A stretch of 64,000 nucleotides of DNA from Stomoxys calcitrans (taxonomy: Eukaryota; Arthropoda; Insecta; Diptera; Muscidae). Position numbers and translations under genes: made by a program. Below the pieces are notes generated by a model, which worked only from the letters and a program-made list of their open reading frames with translations, had not been told where the DNA came from and did no database searches. Position 1 is the first letter of the stretch. Each line of letters opens with the position of its first letter. This document shows, piece after piece, positions 12,241-24,071 of this stretch. The stretch lies in contig NC_081555.1 of NCBI RefSeq assembly GCF_963082655.1, positions 151,131,005-151,195,004 on the forward strand, in the 5' to 3' direction.

Positions 12241-13064
12241 TTTGTCATAATAGGTCAAATAACCCATTCGACGTATTTTTAGAAGGAAAAGCGCCACCTG
12301 GAATTGAACGCAAATTTTTATGTCATATTCACAATCTACTACTCCCTAGAATCATTCATTTGAGTCCATAGCCATGGTCGGCTAATATGCCCTATTGGTG
12401 GGTATTTGGGGGTGGGCGACCTCCCATTACTTGGACCTTATGTTTTGTGCCATATTTGTAATCCACTGCCTAATACTTTTCATTTGAATCCTATATTGAC
12501 ATGAACTTCAAATATGTATATTTAGAGGAGTTTGGGGGGGGGGGGGGGGGGGGTGATGGCGCCCTCTGGGTGAATTTGTATGCCAGATTCGTTATTTACC
12601 ACTGCATACTTTTCATTTGATACCCATATTGTCCTTATCGGTCCACTTTAGATTTTGTGTGGTGTTTTTGGGGTAACGGAGGAGGGTCCGCCCCTTCTGA
12701 TATCAATGAATTATAAAGCCTAATCCTATTTTTTGACCTTATTCCAAATCTACTCCTAAAAACCTTTCATTTGAGTCCCATATTGTCATGATCGTCAAAT
12801 AAACCCAGCTTAAGGGGTTTCGGGGCTGGGGCGGCCCCCCAGGTACTTGGATCCCACTTTTATTATGAAATTCGTGCTCTACTCGTGAATGCCTTTCAAT
12901 TGAATCCCATATTGTCCCTATCGGTCTACTTTTATTTTTGAGTAGTACTTTTGTGGTAAGGGGAGTGTCCGCCCCCCTCCCGATATCAAAAAATTATACA
13001 GCCTATGTTTCCTTCCAGACCAACCTATACAATCTGTGAAAATTTCAAGGTAATCGGTTAAAAC
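12241..13064 (+). repeat. Family D repeat, left part, split by family A
   Basis: Diverged family D units contain CATATTGTCCTTATCGGTCC (12627-12646) and a run of G near 12533-12553. The copy breaks at ACGGTTTT near 13064, where a family A element starts. It resumes at 14574-14660 with TCTAAACGGAACAAGC and the CAAACAAA tail. The uninterrupted copy at 9235-9600 shows the empty site. Confidence 0.65.
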
Positions 13065-14573
13065 GGTTTTTATACCCTCCACCATAAGATGGGGGGTATA
13101 CTAATTTCGTCATTCTGTTTGTAACTACTCGAAATATTCGTCTGAGACCCCATAAAGTATATATATTCTTGATCGTCGTGAAATTTTATGTCGATCTAGC
13201 CATGTCCGTCCGTCTGTCCGTCCGTCCGTCCGTCCGTCCGTCCGTCCGTCTGTCTGTCGAAAGCACGCTAACTTCCGAAGGAGTAAAGCTAGCCGCTTGA
13301 AATTTTGCACAAATACTTCTTATTAGTGTAGGTCGGTTGGTATTGTAAATGGGCCATATCGGTCCATGTTTTGATATAGCTGCCATATAAACCGATCTAG
13401 GGTCTTGACTTCTTGAGCCTCTAGAGTGCGCAATTCTTATCCGATTGGAATGAAATTTTGCACGACGTGTTTTCTTATGATATCCAACAACTGTGCCAAG
13501 TATGGTTGAAATCGGTCCATAATCTGATATAGTTGCCATATAAACCGATCTGGGGTCTTGACTTCTTGAGCCTCTAGCATGCGCAATTCTTATCCGATCA
13601 GAATGAAATTTTGCACGACGTGTTTTGTTATGATATCCAACAACTGTGCCAAGTATGGTTCAAATCGGCCCATAACCTGATATAGCTGCCATGTAAACCG
13701 ATCTTGGGTCTTGACTTCTTGAGCCTCTAGAGTGCGCAATTCTTATCCGATTGAAATGAAATTTTGCACGACGTGTTTTGTTATTATACCCAACAACTGT
13801 GCCAAGTATGGTTTAAATCGGTTCATAACCTGATATAGCTGCCATATAAACCGATCTTGGGTCTTGACTTCTTGAGCCTCTAGAGGGCACAATTCTTATC
13901 CGATTTGAATGAATTTTTGCACGAAGTATTTCGTCATGATATCCAACAACTGTGCTAAGTATGGTTGAAATCGGTTCATAACCTGATATAGCTGTCATAT
14001 AAAAAGATCTGGGGATTTGACTTCTTGAGCTTCTAGAGGGCGCAATTCCTATCCGATTTGGCTGAAATTTTGCATAACGTATTTTATTCTTACTCTCAAC
14101 ATATGTGTAGAATAAGGTTCAAATCGGTTCATAACCTGATATAGCTGCCATATAAACCGATCTGGGATCTTGACTTCTTGACCCCTAGAGGTCGCAATTA
14201 TTATCCGATATGCCTGAAATTTTGTGCGACGGATCCTCTCATGACCATTAACAAACGTGTTTATTATGTTCTGAATCGGTCTATAGCCCGATACAGATCC
14301 CATATAAATCGTTCTCTCTATTTTACTTCGTGAGCCCCAATGGGCGCAATTCTTATACGAATTGGCTGACATTTTACACAGGTCTGCAACATATAATTTA
14401 GTTGTGGTCCAAACCGGACCGTATATTGATATCCCTTTAATAGCAGAGCAAATATTTTCTTATATCCTGTTTTGCCTAAGAAGAGATGCCGGGAAAAGAA
14501 CTCGACAAATGCGATCCATGGTGGAGGGTATATAAGATTCGGCCCGGCCGAACTTAGCACGCTTTTACTTGTT
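13065..14573 (+). mobile_element. Family A element, complete, inserted in family D
   Basis: It starts TTTTATACCCTCCACCATAAG, with a TCCG microsatellite near 13206-13250 and about seven units of 150 bp. The end carries CCATGGTGGAGGGTATATAA, the palindrome TTCGGCCCGGCCGAA and ACTTGTT (14567-14573). The flanks rejoin to give a family D sequence. Confidence 0.8.
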
Positions 14574-14660
14574 TTTGTCTAAACGGAACAAGCAAACAAA
14601 CCGACATTCAAACAAACAAATATACAAACAAACAAACACAGATTGAATTTTTGATATAAG

Positions 14661-16760
14661 ATATATATTCTTGATCAGCTTAAAAATCTAAGACGATCTA
14701 GCCATGTCCGTCCGTCTGTCGGTTGAAATCACGCTGAAACTTTGCACAGATCGTTTTTTTTTTTTTTTATAAGCAGGTAAAGTTCGAAGATGGGCTAAAT
14801 TGGACTACATCTTGATAAAGACCCCATATAGACTGAGCTGACGATTTGGGGTCTTAGGCCCATAAAAGCCACATTTATTATCCGATTTTGCTGAAATTTG
14901 AGACGGTGAGTTGTGTTAGGCCCTTCGACATCCGTTTTCAATTTGGCTCAGATCGGTCCAGATTTGGATATATTGTAGCTGCCATATAGACCGATCCCTC
15001 GATTTAGGGTCTTGCGCCCATAAAAGGCGTATTTATTGTCCGATGCCGCCGAAATTTGAGACATCCCTCTTTCAATTTAGCCCAGATCGGTCCTGATTTG
15101 GATATAGCTGCCCTTCGACATCCCTCTTCCATTTAGCCCAGATCGGTCCAGATTTGGATATAGCTGCCCTTCGACATCCCTCTTTCAATTTAGCCCAGAT
15201 CGGTCCAGATTTGGATATAGCTGCCCTTCGACATCCCTCTTTCAATTTAGCCCAGATCGGTCCAGATTTAGATATAGCTGCCATATAGACCGGTCTTTCG
15301 ATTTAAGGTTTTATGCCTATGAAAGGCACATTTATTGCCGGATGTCGCCGAAAATTGGGAGAGTAAGTTGTGTTAGGCCACGTTTGGCCATTCTTCATCA
15401 ATTTGGTTCAGATCGGTGCAGATTTGGATATAGCTGTCATATAGACCGATCTTTCGATTTAAGGTTTTGTGTCTATGAATGACACATTTATTGCCCGATG
15501 TCGCCGAAATTTGGGACAGTGAGTTTTATTAGGCCCTTCGACATCCTTCTTCAATTTGGCTCAGATCGGTCCAGATTTGGATATAGCTGCCATATAGACC
15601 GATCCGCCGATTTCTAAGGCTAATAAAAGCCACATTTAATACCCGATTTTGTTGAAATTTGGGACAGTGAGTTTTGTAAGGCCCTTGGACTTCCTTCGTT
15701 AATTTGGCTTATATCGGTTCAGATTTTGTAGCTGTCATATAGACCGATCCTCCGATTTAGGGTCTTAGACCCTTAAAAGCCACATTTATTACCCGATTTT
15801 GCTGAAATTTGGGACAGTGAGTTTTGTTAGGCCCTTCGACTTCCTTCGTTAATCAGTTCAGATTTGGTTGTAGCTGTCATATAGACCGATCCTCCGATTT
15901 AGGGTTTTAGGCCCTTAAAGCCACATTTATCCGAGTTTGCTGAAATTTGGGACAGTGATTTTTGTTAGGCCCTTCGACTTCCTTCGTTAATTTAGCCTAT
16001 ATCGATTCAGATTTGGTTGTAGCTGTCATATAGACCGATCCTCCGATTTAGGGTCTTAGGCCCTTAAAAGCCACGTTTAATAACCGATTTTGCTGAAATT
16101 TGGGATAGTGAGTTGTGTTAGGCTCTTCGATACTGCTGAAATTTGAGACAGTGAGTTGTGCAAGGTCTATATATAGCTCATAAAAAGCGCATTTATTGTC
16201 CGATTTTGCCAAAATTTGAGACAGTGAGTTGTGTTAGGCTCTTCGACGTTCTTCTTCAATTTAGCAGATTTGGATATAGCTGCCATATAGACCGATCTCT
16301 CGATTTAAGGTTTTGGGCCCATAAAAAGCGCATTTATTGTCCGATGTCGCCGAAATTTGGTACAGTGAGTTATGTTAGGCCCTTCGCTATTCGTCTTCAA
16401 TTTGGTTCAGATTGGTCCAGATTTGTATATAGCTGCCATATAGACCGATATCTCGATTTGAAGTCTAGGCCCCAAAAAATGCGCATTTATAATCCGATTT
16501 CACTGAAATTTGACACAGTGACTTATGTTAGGATTTTCGACATCCGTGTGGTATATGGTTCAGATCGGTCTATATTCGGATATAGCTACAAAAAAGACTA
16601 ATATTTTGTTATACACAATTTACCAATGTCTTTTACTTGTTAGTATTTGGTACAAATCGGACCATATCTCGATATAGCTGCTATGGGACATAAAGTATGC
16701 AATTTTCACCGGATTTTGTTGAAAGATGTTTCACAGAAACCCGATATGATGGGTAACCAG
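14661..16760 (+). mobile_element. Family B element with a 57-bp tandem block
   Basis: It starts in the TATTCTTGATCAGC and GTCCGTCCGTCTGTC part of the 5' block and continues through about ten 160-bp units. The end near 16640-16760 is decayed and lacks the GC palindrome. An uninterrupted frame at 16158-16601 is unit read-through. It lies between the two Ly6 genes. Confidence 0.7.
15062..15275 (+). repeat. Tandem repeat, 57-bp unit, about four copies
   Basis: The unit is GATTTGGATATAGCTGCCC, then TTCGACATCCCTCTTTC, then AATTTAGCCCAGATCGGTCC, with the last base shared. It is a sub-unit of family B amplified in place. Because 57 is a multiple of three, the minus strand shows a repeated 19-residue frame, which is an artefact. 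Confidence 0.85.
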
Positions 16761-16979
16761 AGTTTATGTGTTTTCTTTAACTTTTCTATAGCTCTTGAAA
16801 ACCACCCTTTATAAGAATAGAGTTTTCAAGTGTTTGTTCTGCTTGGTCGTACTCAACTCATTGTTTATCATTAGATTTTATATTAATGTCCACTATTTTC
16901 CACTAATTGTGTATAATCTTCAGTGTTATGTAATCGCATACTATTGATAGGAATTTTATATGGTAGGTATTTGTTATTG

Positions 16980-17207
16980 TATTGCAGCTATTAAAGAAAC
17001 CCATGTGATAAGATCTTATCTTTTATAGCTTCCAAATGGCTATCAATTCACAATCATTTATAATGTGGTTTGCTTGACCCGGGGTAAGGTGATTTTTAGA
17101 TTTTAAAAACAATGTGTTAGCAGCCCAATTTTGAACACAGTTCCAGTCTTTTTGGTGCATTTGTAAAGCAACGTTTGCTCAAAATATTTCTCAAGTACCT
17201 TTTAAAA
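16980..17207 (+). promoter_or_regulatory. Likely promoter of second Ly6 gene
   Basis: GATAAGATCTTATC at 17007-17020 is a perfect palindrome with two inverted GATA sites. It is followed at once by the TATA-like TTTATAG (17021-17027), and TATCAATTC near 17040 could be an initiator. The ATG is about 190 bp downstream. 16761-16979 is non-repetitive with no gene seen. Confidence 0.5.
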
Positions 17208-20200
17208 ATGAGATCTTTAAAAAATCTATTTGCCATTACAATAGTGGTATTTTGCTGCTTCACATACAGTAGGTATTTCAAACAAAACAACTAGTACCAC
17301 ATTATGCTTACCTTTTCAATACGATGCCGAGCTCGAGTACATTTTATACTTCATGGAAACATGCTAAGATTGTGTCTGTGCCTGTGCCTAAAACTAATAT
17401 GAAGTCTCGCCGTAAAGCAATTTTTTGCTACCTTTATAAGGTTTTTGAAAAAGTAATGCACGAACATATGCTTGAATATCGCAGGAATCGTTGTTAACTG
17501 ATATGCAATCAGGATTTCGCACTGACCACAGTTATATCACCGCCTTGATCGATGTCTCGGAATCCATAAGGAGTGACATGGATGACAATAAGGTCTGACT
17601 TCTCTTTCCACTTGATCACTCAAAGGTCTTCGACACTCTTTATCGCCGTAACATGTGATTTAAACTCAGTAGATTTTTATACCCACCACCATAGGATGGG
17701 GGTATACAAATTTCGTCATTCTGTTTGTAACACCTCGGAATATGCCTCGGAAACCCTATAAAGTATATATATTCTTGATTGTCATGTCATTTTAAGTTGA
17801 TCTACCCATGTCCGTCCGTCCGTCCGTCTGTCCGTCTGCCTGTCGAAAGCACGCTAACTTTCGAAGGAGTAAGGCCAGCCGCTTGAAATTTTGCACAAAT
17901 ACTTCTTATTAGTGTAGATCGGTTGTGATTGTAAATGGGCCAAACCGGTCCATGTTTTGATATAGCTGCCATATAAACCGATCTTGGGTCTTGATTTCTT
18001 GAGCCTCTAGAGGGCAAAATTTTCGTCCGATTTAATTGAAATTTTGCATGTGGTGTTTTGGTATCACTCCCAACAACTGTTTTATGTACGATTCAAATCG
18101 GTTCATAATATGGTATATCTGTCATATAAACCGATCTTAGATCTTGATTTCTTGAGCCAATAGAACGCGCAATTTTCATCCGATTTGGCTGAAATTTTGC
18201 ATTAAGTGTTTTGTCATGACTTCCAAAAACTGTGCTATGTATGGTTGAAATCGCTCTATAACCTGATATAGTTGTCATGGAAACCGATCTGGGATCTTGG
18301 CTTCTTAAGCCTCTAGAGGACGCATTTCTCATCCGATTTGGCTCAAATGTACAACGGCTTCTCTCATAATTTTCAGCACACGTGTCTAATATTGTCTGAA
18401 TCGATCAATAGCTTGATACAGCTCCCATATAAACCTATCTACCAATTTTGCTTCTTGAGCCCCTACGAGGTGCAATTATTATCTGAATGAACTGAAATAT
18501 TACACAACGACTTCTACAATGTTCGGCATTCATTTGTGGTTCGAATCCGAATATAATTTGATATAGCTCCAATAGCAGTTTTCGAACTCTGCTCCAATAA
18601 CAGAACTCGACAAATGCGATCCATGGTGGAGGGTATGTAAGATTCGGCCGGGCCGAACTTAGCACGCTCTTACTTGTTGTTCATAGGCAGGTTAAGTTCG
18701 AAGATGGACTATATGTTGATATAGCCCCCATATAGACCGATCCGCCGATTTAAGGTCTTGGGCCCACAAAAGCCACATGTATATTCCGCTTTTACTGAAA
18801 TTTCAGACAGTGAGTTGTGTTAATCCACTCGACATTTTCTCTCAATTTTGCCCTGATCGGTCCAGATTTGGATATAGCTGCCATATAAACCGATCTCTCG
18901 ATATATGGTTTGGGCCCATAAAATACACATTTATTGTCCGATTTCGCCGAAATTTGGGACAGTGAGTAGTGTTAGGCCCTTCGATATCCTTCTTCCATTT
19001 GGCTCAGATCGGTTCAGTTTTTTATATAGCTGTAGTATAGACAATTCTCTAGATTTTAGGTTTTGGGCCCATAAAAGCCTCATTTGTTGTCCGATTTCGC
19101 CGAAATTTAGGCCAGTGAGTTGTGTTAGTCCCTTCGTCAGCCCTCTCCAATTTGGCCCAGATTGGTTAAGATTTTGATATAGCTGCCATAGAGACCGAAC
19201 TCTCGATTTTAAGTCTTGGCCCAATAAAAGGCGCATTTATAATCCGATTACGTTGAAATTTGACACAGTGTTTTATCTTAGTCTTATCGACATCCGTTAT
19301 GTGTATGGTTCAGATTGGTCTATATTGGGATATAGATACCAAAACGACCAATATTTTGTTCTACAAAATTGAACAGTGACTTTTACTTATTAACCCACTC
19401 AATGTCCGTACCGAATTCGATTCAAGTCGGACCATATTTCGATAAAGCTGCTATGGGGACTTGTTCTTATTAGACCACTTAATGTCCGTAACGAATTTGG
19501 TCCAAATCGAACCATATATCGATATAGCTGCTATGGGGGCATAAATTATGAATTTTTCACCCGATTATGACGAAAGGTGGTTGACATACATACTTGATGG
19601 GGTAGGTATTGAATGTTCGGTTCGGCCGAACTTAACGCCTTTTTATGCCCACCACCATAGGATAGGGAGTATATTCATTTAGTCATTCCGTTTGCAACAC
19701 ATCGATATGTCAATATTCGATCCTACAAAGTATATATATTTCGGATCGTCGTAAAAATCCAAGACGATTTAAAGATGTCCGTGTGTCTGTTCGTCCGTCT
19801 GTTGTAATCACTCCAGAGCTTTCAAAACTTGAGATATTGAGCTGAAATTTGGCACAGATTAGTGTTTTTGATGAATGCTGGTTAAGTTCTTGAACGGGCC
19901 AAATCGGACCATATTTGGATATAGCAGCTATATAGACCGATCTGCCGATAAAGGGTCTAATGCCCATAAATGCTTTATTTTGTATCCGATTTCACTGAAA
20001 TATGAAACAGTGAGTAGTTTAAGCCTTCCAGACAACTGACCCAAACATGGTTCGAATCGGACTTTATTCAGATATAGCTGCCATATAGACCGATCACCCG
20101 ATAAAGGGTCTGAAGACCATAAAAGCTTTGTTTATTACCCAATTTCGCTGAAATTTGCAACAGTGTATAGGTTAAGATCTCCTAACATCCGACCTAAATA

Positions 20201-21165
20201 TGGTTCTGGTCGGACTATATTTAGATATGGCTGTCATATAGACCGATATCCCGATAATGGGTCTGAAGACAATAAAAGCTTTATTTATTACCCGATTTCG
20301 CTGAAATTTGGAACAGTGGTATATTTTAAGCCTTCTGACACCCGACCTAAATATGGTTCAGATTAGACTATATTTTGATATAGCTGCCATATAGATCGAT
20401 CGACAGATAAAGGGTCTGAAGCCCGTAAAAGCTTTATTTATTACTCGATTTCGCTGAAATTTGAAACAGTGAGTTTTTCTGAGCCTCACGATATCCGACG
20501 TTAATATGGTTCAGATCGGTTAATAATTGGATATATCTGCCAAAAAAGAACCAATATTTTGATCTGCAAATTTTCTTTCCGATAGTTTTGGACTATAAGA
20601 GTATATTGAACTTTTCGAACAAGACCCATGGTGGAGGGTATATAAGATTCGTCGCAGCCAAGCTTAACACAATTTTACTTTTACTTTATTACAGGCTTTG
20701 CTATTAGATGTCTAATCTGCGACAATGAAGAATCCTGTAAGAAGCCTGCAAAATTAGAATGTAATGCCACAATGGCCAATACCGCACGATTCTATTTGGA
20801 TTACCATCACACGGGGGTCAATACAACATTAACAAGTCAATATTTGGACTGTTTTAGTGAGAGGATTGAAAGTTGTAAGTAAATAACATATTGTAAAATA
20901 TTGTTGTTATAATGTGATTATTCTAAAATTTCGTTTTTTTCTTTTAGATGAGGGCAAATTTGCTTTTAAAGGCTGCATGTACAACAATATAAACGCTTGC
21001 GAATTACCATTGCGTCAAATGCATGCTCCTGGAGCCACTAAACAATCGTGCAATAAGTGCAATAACCGGGATTATTGCAATCCAGCTAATCGCGCCACTA
21101 CAAATGTCTTCGCTATTGCCGCCACAGTTATCATGGGCATTGCTTCACGTCGCATTTGGGCTTAA
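17208..21165 (+). CDS. Ly6/uPAR-domain secreted protein 2, three exons
   Basis: The exons are 17208-17268, 20695-20874 and 20948-21165 (stop TAA), giving 152 residues. Donors are GTAGGT at 17269 and GTAAGT at 20875; acceptors are TTACAG to 20694 and TTTTAG to 20947. All exon lengths and both phase-1 junctions equal those of the gene at 1172-11796, so the two arose by tandem duplication. Exon 1 is a signal peptide (MRSLKNLFAITIVVFCCFTY). Ten cysteines are kept (RCLIC at the start, CNKCNNRDYCN near the end) and the tail NVFAIAATVIMGIA fits a GPI signal. The shared stretch DYHHTGVN (DFHHTGIN in the first gene) is a hallmark of the pair. Divergence is high enough that the duplication is old. Intron 1 (3426 bp) carries a LINE fragment and three repeat elements. 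The molecular role is unknown. Confidence 0.88.
17345..17675 (+). pseudogene. Non-LTR retrotransposon reverse transcriptase fragment
   Basis: Conceptual translation, with frame changes, gives KIVSVPVPK, KVFEKVMHEHMLEY, LLTDMQSGFRTDHSYITALI and DHSKVFDTLYR. These are reverse transcriptase motifs of Jockey/CR1-like LINEs. Stops and frameshifts show it is dead. It lies in intron 1 of the second Ly6 gene and ends where a family A element begins. Confidence 0.75.
17676..18678 (+). mobile_element. Family A element, complete
   Basis: It starts TTTTATACCCACCACCATAGG and ends with TTCGGCCGGGCCGAACTTAG and ACTTGTT (18672-18678). It has about five units. The next element (family B) begins directly after it. 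Confidence 0.75.
18679..19632 (+). mobile_element. Family B element, lacking its 5' end
   Basis: It starts inside the 5' block (CATAGGCAGGTTAAGTTCG), has five to six units and ends with TTCGGTTCGGCCGAACTTAA and CGCCTTTTT. The following family C element begins within the terminal T run. Confidence 0.7.
19633..20680 (+). mobile_element. Family C element abutting the exon 2 acceptor
   Basis: It starts TATGCCCACCACCATAGGAT. Units carry CCCATAAAAGCTTTATTTAT and the shared core. It ends CCATGGTGGAGGGTATATAA, GATTCGTCGCAGCC and a decayed CTTAACACAATTTTACTT. Exon 2 of the second Ly6 gene starts at 20695, so the element's end forms the pyrimidine-rich stretch before the acceptor. Confidence 0.7.
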
Positions 21166-21259
21166 GCAAGTGGGAAAAAATATTACAAAATTTTTATTTT
21201 GAAAAAAAGGCTTTCGTTACAAAGCCAAATTAATGATCAAATTTTCAATATATTTTTTA

Positions 21260-21265
21260 AATAAA
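21260..21265 (+). terminator. Poly(A) signal of second Ly6 gene
   Basis: AATAAA lies about 95 bp after the stop codon. 21266-21489 is AT-rich non-repetitive DNA with no gene seen. Confidence 0.6.
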
Positions 21266-21489
21266 GAAAGGGATTTTATAATAACGTCAAAGTCTTCATT
21301 TCCAAACAAATGATTCGTTGTATTATCACAACACATGTGATTCGTAAGAATAATCAAATATTTTTGTGCGATAAGGTTATAAGCAGCTAATAAACCGCCT
21401 ATTCCTCAGTTTTTTCAACAGCGGTGAACTCAATTAAATCGAATTAGAAATTTTTTAAAATTTAAAGTTTATAATGGTTGGTTGATATA

Positions 21490-21696
21490 TTGGGTTGCTC
21501 AAAAAGTAATTGCGGATTTTTTATATATGCTTAGAATGAACTTTAATCAAATATACTTTTTTACACTTTTTTTTCTAAAGCAAGCTAAAAGTAACAGCTG
21601 ATAACTGACAGAAGAAAGAATGCAATTACAGAGTCACAAGCTGTGAAAAAATTTGTCAACGCCGAAAAATCCGCAATTACTTTTTGGGCAACCCAA
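21490..21696. mobile_element. Mariner-type MITE, second copy
   Basis: Same family as 8260-8494: ends TTGGGTTGCTCAAAAAG and CTTTTTGGGCAACCCAA, flanked by TA at 21488-21489 and 21697-21698. Internal sequence AAGCAAGCTAAAAG and GTCACAAGCTGTGAAAAAAT is shared. 21699-21869 is unrecognised, with no convincing gene. Confidence 0.85.
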
Positions 21697-21869
21697 TAGT
21701 TTCTAGCTAAACAAAACATGAATGCAAAAGCTTACTGACAGGGAATGGGATAACTTAATGATATCAGACGAAGTGTATCGTGTGGGGACTGATTTACCAC
21801 ACGATGCACTCCATCATTTTTTGGGGATGCTCATTCCTGGTTGCGAATTCAAGGGTCAGGTGGGGAGAG

Positions 21870-22345
21870 GCTTAAGGAATACTTACCCTGAACCGATATG
21901 GCCCATATCGGTTCAGTTTTGGGTATAGCTCCCACATAAACCTATCTCCCGATTTGAATTCTTGAGTGCCTGGAAGCAGCAATTTTTGTCCAACAACTAT
22001 GCCAAGTATCGTCTAAATCGGTCAAGAACTTGATATAGCTCCCATATAAACCGATATTTCGATATCACTTATTGAGCCCCTGCCTTGCAAGCCGCAATTT
22101 TTGTCCGATTTGGCTGAAATGTTGCATTTAGTGTTCTGTTATGACTTCCAACAACTGTGCCAAGTACCGTCTAAATCGGTCTATAATCTGATATAGCTCC
22201 CATATAAACCCATCTCCCGATTTGACTTCTTCACTTCTGTGCCAAGTACGGTCCAAATCGGTCCATAACCAGATATAGCTACATATTTTAGCAGAATCCA
22301 TGGTGGTGGGTTCCCAAGATTCGACCCGGCCGAACTTAGCAAATT
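21870..22345 (+). mobile_element. Family A element, decayed
   Basis: Three old units with CTCCCATATAAACC and a recognisable end at 22298-22345 (CCATGGTGGTGGG, then CGACCCGGCCGAACTTAGC). No 5' end seen. Confidence 0.6.
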
Positions 22346-22479
22346 GGCACTTTGCCTTATAAGTGTACCCTGATATACTGCAGGATCATGGCCAGTATGG
22401 GCAACACGTCGATAGGGATGAGTGCACGAGTTTAGCCCTTTTGGGAGGGGTCATTTTAACGCTCTTTTGGATCCTGGTA

Positions 22480-22675
22480 GCTGACAGAATTCTTATGAAA
22501 CTTGGTAGAAAAGTGACCAAGGTAGGATATGCTCATAAGGCATAAAACAGGCAGAATCCTGTCCACGTTATCAGAGGTATTGAACGTGACAGAATTCTTA
22601 TGAAACTTGGTTGAAAAGTGACCAAGGTAGGAAATGCTGATAAGGCATAAAACAGGCAGAATCCTGTCCACTGTA
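22480..22675 (+). repeat. Tandem duplication of about 105 bp
   Basis: GACAGAATTCTTATGAAACT starts at 22483 and again at 22588, and each copy runs to GGCAGAATCCTGTCCAC. The two copies differ at only a few sites. Flanks 22346-22479 and 22676-22790 are unrecognised. The open frames across it are not convincing genes. Confidence 0.75.
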
Positions 22676-23475
22676 TCAGATGTATTGGACGTGCTCTCGG
22701 ATATAAGGACTGGTTTATCGAGTGTGGATAAAGTGGTAATAAAAAAGGCGATTTTTAAGAACTATACGAAAGTTTAAATAAAACACACATAAAATTCAAA
22801 AAAAAAAAAAAAAAAAAATTTTCATCAAAATCGGGTAATAAATATAGCTTTTATGAGCTTCAGACCCTATATGGAAGCTATATCTAAATACAGTCCCATT
22901 TTTACCATATTTGGGTCGGACGGCGGGTGGCCTAAAACTATTCAATGTTTCAAATTTCAGTGAAATTGGATAAAAAATTATGTTTTTATGAGCTCCAGAC
23001 CCATTATTGGGAGATCGGTCTATATGGCAGCTATATCTTAATATAGTCCGATCCGAACCATATTTGTGTCCTATATTAGGGTGCCTAAAACTACTCACTG
23101 TTTCAAATTTCAGGGAAATCGGTTAAAAAAATAAAGCTTTTATGAGCTTCAGACCTTTTATCAGCAGACCGGTCTATATGGCAGCTACATCTAAATATAG
23201 TCCGATCTGAACCATATTTGCGTCCTGTGTTAGGAGGCCTCAAACTACTCACTGTTTCAAATTTCAGCGAAATCGGTTAAAAAATAAAGCTTTTATGGGC
23301 TTCAGGCCCTTTATTGGGAGATCGGTTTATAGGGCAGCTATATCTAATTATAGTCCCATCTGAACCATATATGCGCCCTGTGTTAGGAGGCCTCAAACTA
23401 CTCACTGTTTCAAATTTCAGCGAAATCGGTTAAAAAATAAAGCTTTTATGGGCTTCAGACCCATTATCGGCAGAT

Positions 23476-23480
23476 CGGTC
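23476..23480. repeat. Target site duplication of the BEL element (left copy)
   Basis: CGGTC directly before the 5' LTR is repeated at 32787-32791 directly after the 3' LTR. Five bases is the usual length for BEL/Pao integration. Confidence 0.85.
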
Positions 23481-24071
23481 TGTCTAAACATGTTGTTTAG
23501 CCTTAATGTATTATATGAATTTAATTTGAATTTAACCGAAACATAGTTTGAAAGTCATATGAATTAAAAATTGAACTATTAGGAAAATGTACAAATTGCA
23601 CTAAAATTAGTATCGACAAGAATGTCAAAGTTTGTTTAAACTTCAACTAGTTCTAAAATGAAATAAAATAAAGTCGATAGGTTTCCTAGTTGAAAGAAAA
23701 TTGTCAATCTGCCACTTGCTTGGCAGCCGCAAACCAAACCACTTGGTGAGAACTTATCATCTTTAAATAAAACCAACTTGGATTCTAACCTGCTCGTGCT
23801 ACTCTTTTTTTCTCTATACCATTTGGTGAGTTGGATGGTGATTTTCATTGCTCGAGAAATCAACTTCACCCAACCTGACATAAAGCCGTGTCGTTAAGCC
23901 ATTGAATCCATCAGCTGGTTCTGCTAACGTTACCGTGTGGAAGATAATCTCCTCTGTGACATCCATATACAGTCCACAATTGGAACAACAACCTCTGGAG
24001 TCGTGTGTCCAGCTTTCCATCGTAGCGACAGTTGGCGCTGATCCACACTCTCCTTGTCCCATTTCTATTCA
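23481..24071 (+). repeat. 5' LTR of BEL element
   Basis: 591 bp, from TGTCTAAACATG to TTTCTATTCA. AATAAA motifs are present (for example near 23665 and 23765). It appears identical to 32196-32786. The short frames inside are not genes. Confidence 0.93.

Noticed and set aside
12533..12553. Run of G as a telomeric or G-quadruplex feature
   Set aside because: It is a single homopolymer run inside a family D repeat, with no repeated G tracts; its length may also be unreliable.
13206..13250. TCCG/CCGT microsatellites as independent loci
   Set aside because: They occur at the same place in the 5' block of family A copies (also near 39712, 53070 and 56221), so they belong to the element.
23636..24062. 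Short minus-strand frames of 81 and 82 codons (also at 32351-32777)
   Set aside because: They lie inside both LTRs and are identical only because the LTRs are.
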